Shown in pieces: positions 13,336-16,520 of a DNA stretch of 16,520 bases. A program made the position numbers and the translations under genes. The DNA lies in the NCBI GenBank assembly GCA_016198045.1, contig JACQJI010000025.1, positions 1-16,520 of the forward strand, in the 5' to 3' direction. How positions within the stretch are numbered: position 1 is the stretch's first letter; every line of letters starts with the position of its first letter. The DNA comes from Candidatus Doudnabacteria bacterium. GTDB lineage: Bacteria; Patescibacteriota; Doudnabacteria; UBA920; O2-02-FULL-48-8. A model generated the notes under the pieces. That model saw nothing but the letters and a program-made list of their open reading frames with translations. It made no database searches and was not told where the DNA came from.

Positions 13336-15097
13336 AATCCGCAACTTTTGCATCATCGCGCACATTGATCACGGCAAGTCCACGCTGGCTGACCGGTTTT
13401 TGGAAATCACAAACACGGTGTCCAGGCGAGAGATGAAAGATCAGTTGTTGGATACGATGGACTTAGAAAGAGAACGCGGCATTACCATCAAACTTCAGCC
13501 CGTACGCATGGAATGGAACGGTTATGTTTTCAATCTCATAGATACTCCTGGCCACGTGGATTTTACTTACGAAGTTTCTAGATCGTTGGCGGCTTGTGAG
13601 GGCGCAATTTTGGTGGTTGATTCAACTCAAGGAATCGAGGCGCAAACTTTGGCCAACGTCCACCTGGCCAAGCAGCATAATCTCAAAATCATTCCGGTGG
13701 TGAACAAAATTGACTTGCCGAATTCCGATCGCGAAAAAACGGCAAACGAAATAATCAAAGCCTTGGGGTTTGAGCGTTCGGAAATTCTCTATGCTTCCGG
13801 CAAAACCGGCGTGGGGGTGAGTGAAATTTTGGAGGCAGTCGTACAAAGAATTCCTCCGCCGCCAGGGGACCCTGATAAGCCTCTGCGCGCATTAATTTTT
13901 GACTCAACGTATGACCAACATCGAGGTGTCGTGGTTTTTGTAAGAATTGTCGATGGCGAAATCAGCCAAGGAGATCGGATCGAGATGCTTGGTACTAAAA
14001 CGGAGGGCAGCGCTCTGGAACTCGGTTTTCTTCGGCCCAAACTCTCGCCGGCAAAAAAACTTACGACCGGCGAGGTTGGTTATATTGTCACTGGCCTTCG
14101 AGATGTCAGAAAAGCCCGTGTGGGAGATACTGTCATACTGTACAGTAAGCAAGTAGAGTCGCTGGCTGGCTACAAGCAGGTAAAACCAATGGTGTTTGCT
14201 AGTATTTTTCCTATTTCTGGGGATGATTACCCCTTGCTTCGTGATGCTATCGAGAAGCTGAAATTGAATGATGCGGCTCTTGAATTTATCCCTGAGAACA
14301 TCCCGGCTTTGGGTTTCGGTTTCCGCACGGGTTTTTTAGGATTATTGCACATGGATATCGTCCAAGAACGCCTGCATCGCGAATATGGCCTCAATTTGGT
14401 GCTGACTGCCCCCTCAGTGGAATACAGGCTTAAGTTCAAAACTGGCCAAATTAAGATAATACACACACCTTCTGAGTTGCCTGATCCTACGCTTCTAGAA
14501 TCAATCGAGGAGCCGTGGGTTATGGTTGAGATTTTGGTTCCCCAAAGATATATTGGTTCTATTCTGGAGCTTGTCACTGGCCGCAGAGGTCTGTATAAAA
14601 ACATGAGTTATCTAAGTGACGATCGAGTGCTAATTACAGCCGAGCTGCCGCTTGCCAACATCATAATTGATTTTTATGATAAGCTTAAAAGTGTATCGTC
14701 CGGATACGCCTCGCTCAATTATGAGCTAATCGATTTCAGGCAAGCGGAGCTCGTTAAGCTTGATATTTTGGTAGCCGGAGAGAAAGTTGATGCTCTTTCA
14801 ATCATAGTCCATGATTCAGTTGTTCAGGATGAGGGTCGGAGCCTAGTGCTGAAACTCAAAAGCTTGATACCTAGACAGCAGTTTGAGGTTGCATTGCAGG
14901 CTGCGATTGGCGGCAAAATTATCGCCCGCGAAAGCATTCCCGCCATGAGAAAAGACGTGACTGCCAAACTCTATGGCGGCGATGTGACCAGAAAAATGAA
15001 ACTTTTGGAAAAGCAGAAAAAAGGCAAGAAGCGCCTGAAACGGATAGGCTCGGTGGATATCCCCCAAGAAGCCTTTTTGGCAATTCTTAAGAAGTAA
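13325..15097 (+). CDS. lepA: Elongation factor 4 (LepA)
   Basis: LepA/EF4 is a ribosome-associated GTPase linked to elongation and initiation fidelity. The 590-residue protein has G1 AHIDHGKST (12-20), G2 RGITI (51-55), G3 DTPGHVDF (73-80), G4 NKID (127-130) and a G5 variant ASGKTG in place of the usual SAKTG. The middle and C-terminal parts have the EF4-specific blocks FGFRTGFLGLLHMDIVQERL and GYASLNYE, and the basic tail DVTRKMKLLEKQKKGKKRLK. The length is close to the usual 600. The start ATG overlaps the HAD gene by 11 bases, with only AAGA upstream as a weak ribosome binding site, which suggests translational coupling. It is the last gene before a spacer of repeated heptamers. Confidence 0.97.
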   Translation: MQDKIRNFCIIAHIDHGKSTLADRFLEITNTVSRREMKDQLLDTMDLERERGITIKLQPVRMEWNGYVFNLIDTPGHVDFTYEVSRSLAACEGAILVVDSTQGIEAQTLANVHLAKQHNLKIIPVVNKIDLPNSDREKTANEIIKALGFERSEILYASGKTGVGVSEILEAVVQRIPPPPGDPDKPLRALIFDSTYDQHRGVVVFVRIVDGEISQGDRIEMLGTKTEGSALELGFLRPKLSPAKKLTTGEVGYIVTGLRDVRKARVGDTVILYSKQVESLAGYKQVKPMVFASIFPISGDDYPLLRDAIEKLKLNDAALEFIPENIPALGFGFRTGFLGLLHMDIVQERLHREYGLNLVLTAPSVEYRLKFKTGQIKIIHTPSELPDPTLLESIEEPWVMVEILVPQRYIGSILELVTGRRGLYKNMSYLSDDRVLITAELPLANIIIDFYDKLKSVSSGYASLNYELIDFRQAELVKLDILVAGEKVDALSIIVHDSVVQDEGRSLVLKLKSLIPRQQFEVALQAAIGGKIIARESIPAMRKDVTAKLYGGDVTRKMKLLEKQKKGKKRLKRIGSVDIPQEAFLAILKK

Positions 15098-15100
15098 GCT

Positions 15101-15176
15101 TTACTAATTACTAATCAGTACGAATATACCAATAGAATTAGGCAATTAGTATATTAGTAACCATTCGTAATTCGTA
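15101..15176. repeat. Array of TAC(T/G)AAT heptamers in both orientations
   Basis: The heptamer TACTAAT occurs at 15102-15108 and 15109-15115, TACGAAT at 15119-15125, the reverse complement ATTAGTA at 15145-15151 and 15153-15159, and ATTCGTA at 15163-15169 and 15170-15176. The first pair can fold on the fourth and fifth copies as a 15-base stem with one bulged base. There is no T-run, so termination is unlikely. The spacer separates lepA from the divIC group. Confidence 0.7.
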
Positions 15177-15185
15177 AAACTATTT

Positions 15186-15284
15186 GTGAGAGATAGAAAA
15201 AAATTGCAAAAAATTTGGATTATCCTGGCGTTTATCATGATCGCTGGCATGATTTTATTCACGATTTTTCCGCTATTTTACTGA
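15186..15284 (+). CDS. Tiny single-pass membrane protein (32 aa)
   Basis: A 32-residue frame starts at GTG 15186 and has a basic N-terminus (RDRKKLQK, 2-9) followed by one hydrophobic segment (about 10-32, IWIILAFIMIAGMILFTIFP). A TTG at 15204 is an alternative start with GAGAG upstream. The stop lies one base before the ATG of the divIC-like gene, so it is probably translationally coupled to it. Coding status is inferred from this spacing and the textbook positive-inside membrane pattern. I know no family name; a role as a small membrane partner is only a guess. Confidence 0.55.
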   Translation: MRDRKKLQKIWIILAFIMIAGMILFTIFPLFY

Positions 15285-15285
15285 T

Positions 15286-15642
15286 ATGCAAATTAAATCA
15301 ATCTTCAAATCCAAATTCGCGACTGTCGGGCTAGGCTTGGTTTTGCTTCTGATTCTGGCGGCGTCAACCAAGCTGTTTTTGCAAAAATACGAGGTGGAAC
15401 AAGAGATTGAAGATTTGCAGGGCCAAGCCGAGCAAATTTCAGGCGATAACGACCGGTTATCCGAGCTAATTAAATACTACAAAACGGACGAATATGCGGA
15501 GCGGGCGGCAAGAGAGAAGTTGAATTTGAAAAGGGAGGGTGAGTTCGCTGTATCCTTGCCTCTGAATTTCGAAAACGATGCGTCCGCAGCTTCTGAGACG
15601 GAAAAAACTAACCCTCAAAAATGGTATGATTACTTTTTCTAA
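15286..15642 (+). CDS. DivIC/FtsB-type septum formation initiator (118 aa)
   Basis: This bitopic protein of the FtsB/DivIC family has a short N-terminal cytoplasmic tail, one membrane segment (about 13-31), and a coiled coil (about 33-66, ending NDRLSELIKYYKT). The conserved segment YAERAAREKLNLKREGE (70-86) follows. These proteins scaffold FtsL/FtsQ and activate FtsWI at the division site. The C-terminus ends NPQKWYDYFF, an aromatic tail that I recall in related Patescibacteria. ATG 15286 follows the tiny membrane ORF by one base. The stop overlaps the parvulin-like gene by 17 bases. FtsB and DivIC cannot be separated by sequence alone. Confidence 0.88.
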   Translation: MQIKSIFKSKFATVGLGLVLLLILAASTKLFLQKYEVEQEIEDLQGQAEQISGDNDRLSELIKYYKTDEYAERAAREKLNLKREGEFAVSLPLNFENDASAASETEKTNPQKWYDYFF

Positions 15643-16468
15643 TAAAAAAAATCAACTGGTTGCCGCAATTGTGATGTTTTTGGTTTTAGTTGGACTAGTT
15701 AGTTATGGCTATAACACAAGTAGCGCCAACGTATTGGCTCGAGGCTTAAAACGCATTCTGCCGGCCGCGCTAGTTTCTGGAAGCGCGTTGTCCATATACG
15801 ACATCGAAGAAAACCTTAGGATTCTTAAGCGTTTGGAGCCAAACGTTTCGGGCGAGTTCGCCTACGACTCATTGATTGAAAGAACCAAGGCTAAAATTTT
15901 GGCCTCAGATCTCAGATTGGCTTGGGAAGACAAAATCAAATATGAAGAAACCTTCTATATCAAAAGTCAACCGATTGAATATGACAAATTGGTCGCCCAC
16001 GCATTTAGCGGAGATATAAATCTTTTCATCAAATACGTGGTCGAGCCATCAGCGGTAGATGCCGCGCTGAGGATATACTTTAATAGTGATTACCGAATAA
16101 ATAAACAAGCTTACGATCGAGCTTCAGGGCTTTTGACTGATGTCTTGGCCGGCGCTGACTTCGCTGACACTGCCAAGCAGCATAGCGATGACAAAGTGTC
16201 GGGCCAATTCGGCGGAGATTTGGGATTTTTTTCGGATTCCGAACTGTTGCCTGAACTTCAGGATCAGATAGGGAAAGGTCCAATGGGAGAGGTGCAAAGG
16301 GGTGTTTTTATCAGCCGTTTGGGCTATCATATAGTTTGGCCGCTTGAAACGGCAGAGAAAGACGGCCAGAAACTTTGGCACGCTAAGCACATTTTGATCC
16401 AAACTGAGGGTTTCGAGGCTTGGCTTGATCAAAATACAGCTGACATAAAAGTTTGGAAAATACAATAA
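15626..16468 (+). CDS. Membrane-anchored parvulin-like (PpiC) protein (280 aa)
   Basis: An N-terminal membrane segment (about 9-29) anchors an extracytoplasmic protein. Residues 57-160 are helical, like the chaperone arm of PrsA/SurA. The parvulin prolyl-isomerase core is recognisable in GADFADTAKQHSDD (176-189), GGDLGFFSDSELLPEL (197-211) and the final strand RLGYHIVWPLE (231-241). The opening strand, normally ARHILV with a conserved His, reads LRIYFN (148-153). A second AKHILIQT (253-260) follows the domain. The protein may help fold secreted proteins. I prefer ATG 15626, overlapping the divIC stop by 17 bases, over ATG 15578, which would overlap by 65 bases and prepend a very basic segment. 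The gene is followed five bases later by tRNA-Gly. Confidence 0.8.
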   Translation: MITFSNKKNQLVAAIVMFLVLVGLVSYGYNTSSANVLARGLKRILPAALVSGSALSIYDIEENLRILKRLEPNVSGEFAYDSLIERTKAKILASDLRLAWEDKIKYEETFYIKSQPIEYDKLVAHAFSGDINLFIKYVVEPSAVDAALRIYFNSDYRINKQAYDRASGLLTDVLAGADFADTAKQHSDDKVSGQFGGDLGFFSDSELLPELQDQIGKGPMGEVQRGVFISRLGYHIVWPLETAEKDGQKLWHAKHILIQTEGFEAWLDQNTADIKVWKIQ

Positions 16469-16473
16469 CTTCC

Positions 16474-16520
16474 GCGGGTATCGTATAGTGGCAGTACGCG
16501 ACCTTCCCAAGGTTGTGGCA
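16474..16520 (+). tRNA. tRNA-Gly (anticodon CCC), truncated by the window end
   Basis: The first 47 bases of a tRNA fit the cloverleaf: acceptor 5' strand GCGGGTA (16474-16480), D stem GTAT/GTAC around loop AGTGGCA, anticodon stem CGACC/GGTTG and loop TTCCCAA, so the anticodon is CCC, reading GGG. TGGCA starts the variable region. The rest, including the T arm and CCA end, lies beyond the window. It starts 5 bases after the parvulin-like gene, so it is likely co-transcribed with it. Confidence 0.9.

Noticed and set aside
15150..15155. TATATT as a -10 box for the divIC group
   Set aside because: No acceptable -35 lies 16-18 bases upstream, and the hexamer is a by-product of the heptamer repeats.
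15101..15176. CRISPR-like array
   Set aside because: Units are 7 bp, in both orientations and often adjacent, without spacers of CRISPR size; no cas genes are in the window.

Overview
The window reads as part of the chromosome of a small-genome bacterium, most likely a member of the Patescibacteria/CPR. This is an inference from gene content and protein style: compact, overlapping cell-wall genes; a DUF4012 membrane protein beside FtsW and MurJ; a DivIC/FtsB-like protein with an aromatic tail ending in YDYFF; a stand-alone 57-residue AbrB-like protein; and an N-acyl-D-amino-acid deacylase inserted between mraY and murD. No ribosomal RNA or other strong phylogenetic marker is present, so the exact lineage is open.

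Layout. Bases 1-189 hold the 3' end of an unidentified gene, carrying a small palindromic repeat. Bases 181-904 form a free-standing unit: promoter, strong ribosome binding site, one unrecognised 186-residue gene with codon use unlike its neighbours, and two tandem hairpins ending in a T-run. After a symmetrical nested palindrome (949-988), a short operon (1057-2134) encodes an AbrB-like protein, a phosphomannose-isomerase-type cupin and a DUF458 RNase H-like protein. Next come a structured 100-bp element (A), a small GlsB/YeaQ membrane protein with its own promoter, a strong bidirectional terminator, thioredoxin on the minus strand, and a divergent D,D-carboxypeptidase. A second structured 99-bp element (B), laid out like A, sits between the carboxypeptidase and mraY.

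From a near-consensus promoter at 4142-4170 a long, tightly packed plus-strand operon runs to 15097: mraY, deacylase, murD, ftsW, DUF4012 gene, murJ, HAD hydrolase, lepA. Most junctions overlap or are a few bases apart, which implies co-transcription and translational coupling. After an AT-rich spacer built from repeated heptamers (15101-15176) come a tiny membrane ORF, a divIC/ftsB-like gene, a parvulin-like gene and the start of a tRNA-Gly(CCC), cut by the window end.

How the genes work together. MraY makes lipid I, MurD adds D-Glu to the peptidoglycan precursor, MurJ flips lipid II, FtsW polymerises it, the D,D-carboxypeptidase trims the stem peptide, and the DivIC/FtsB-like protein belongs to the division complex. 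The deacylase could recycle or trim D-amino-acid-containing compounds, but that is inference.

The most interesting unexplained signal is the A/B pair. These two elements of about 100 bp share short sequence landmarks and the same predicted three-way-junction fold, yet have different stem sequences with compensatory changes. They look like two copies of an undescribed structured RNA or structured mobile repeat.
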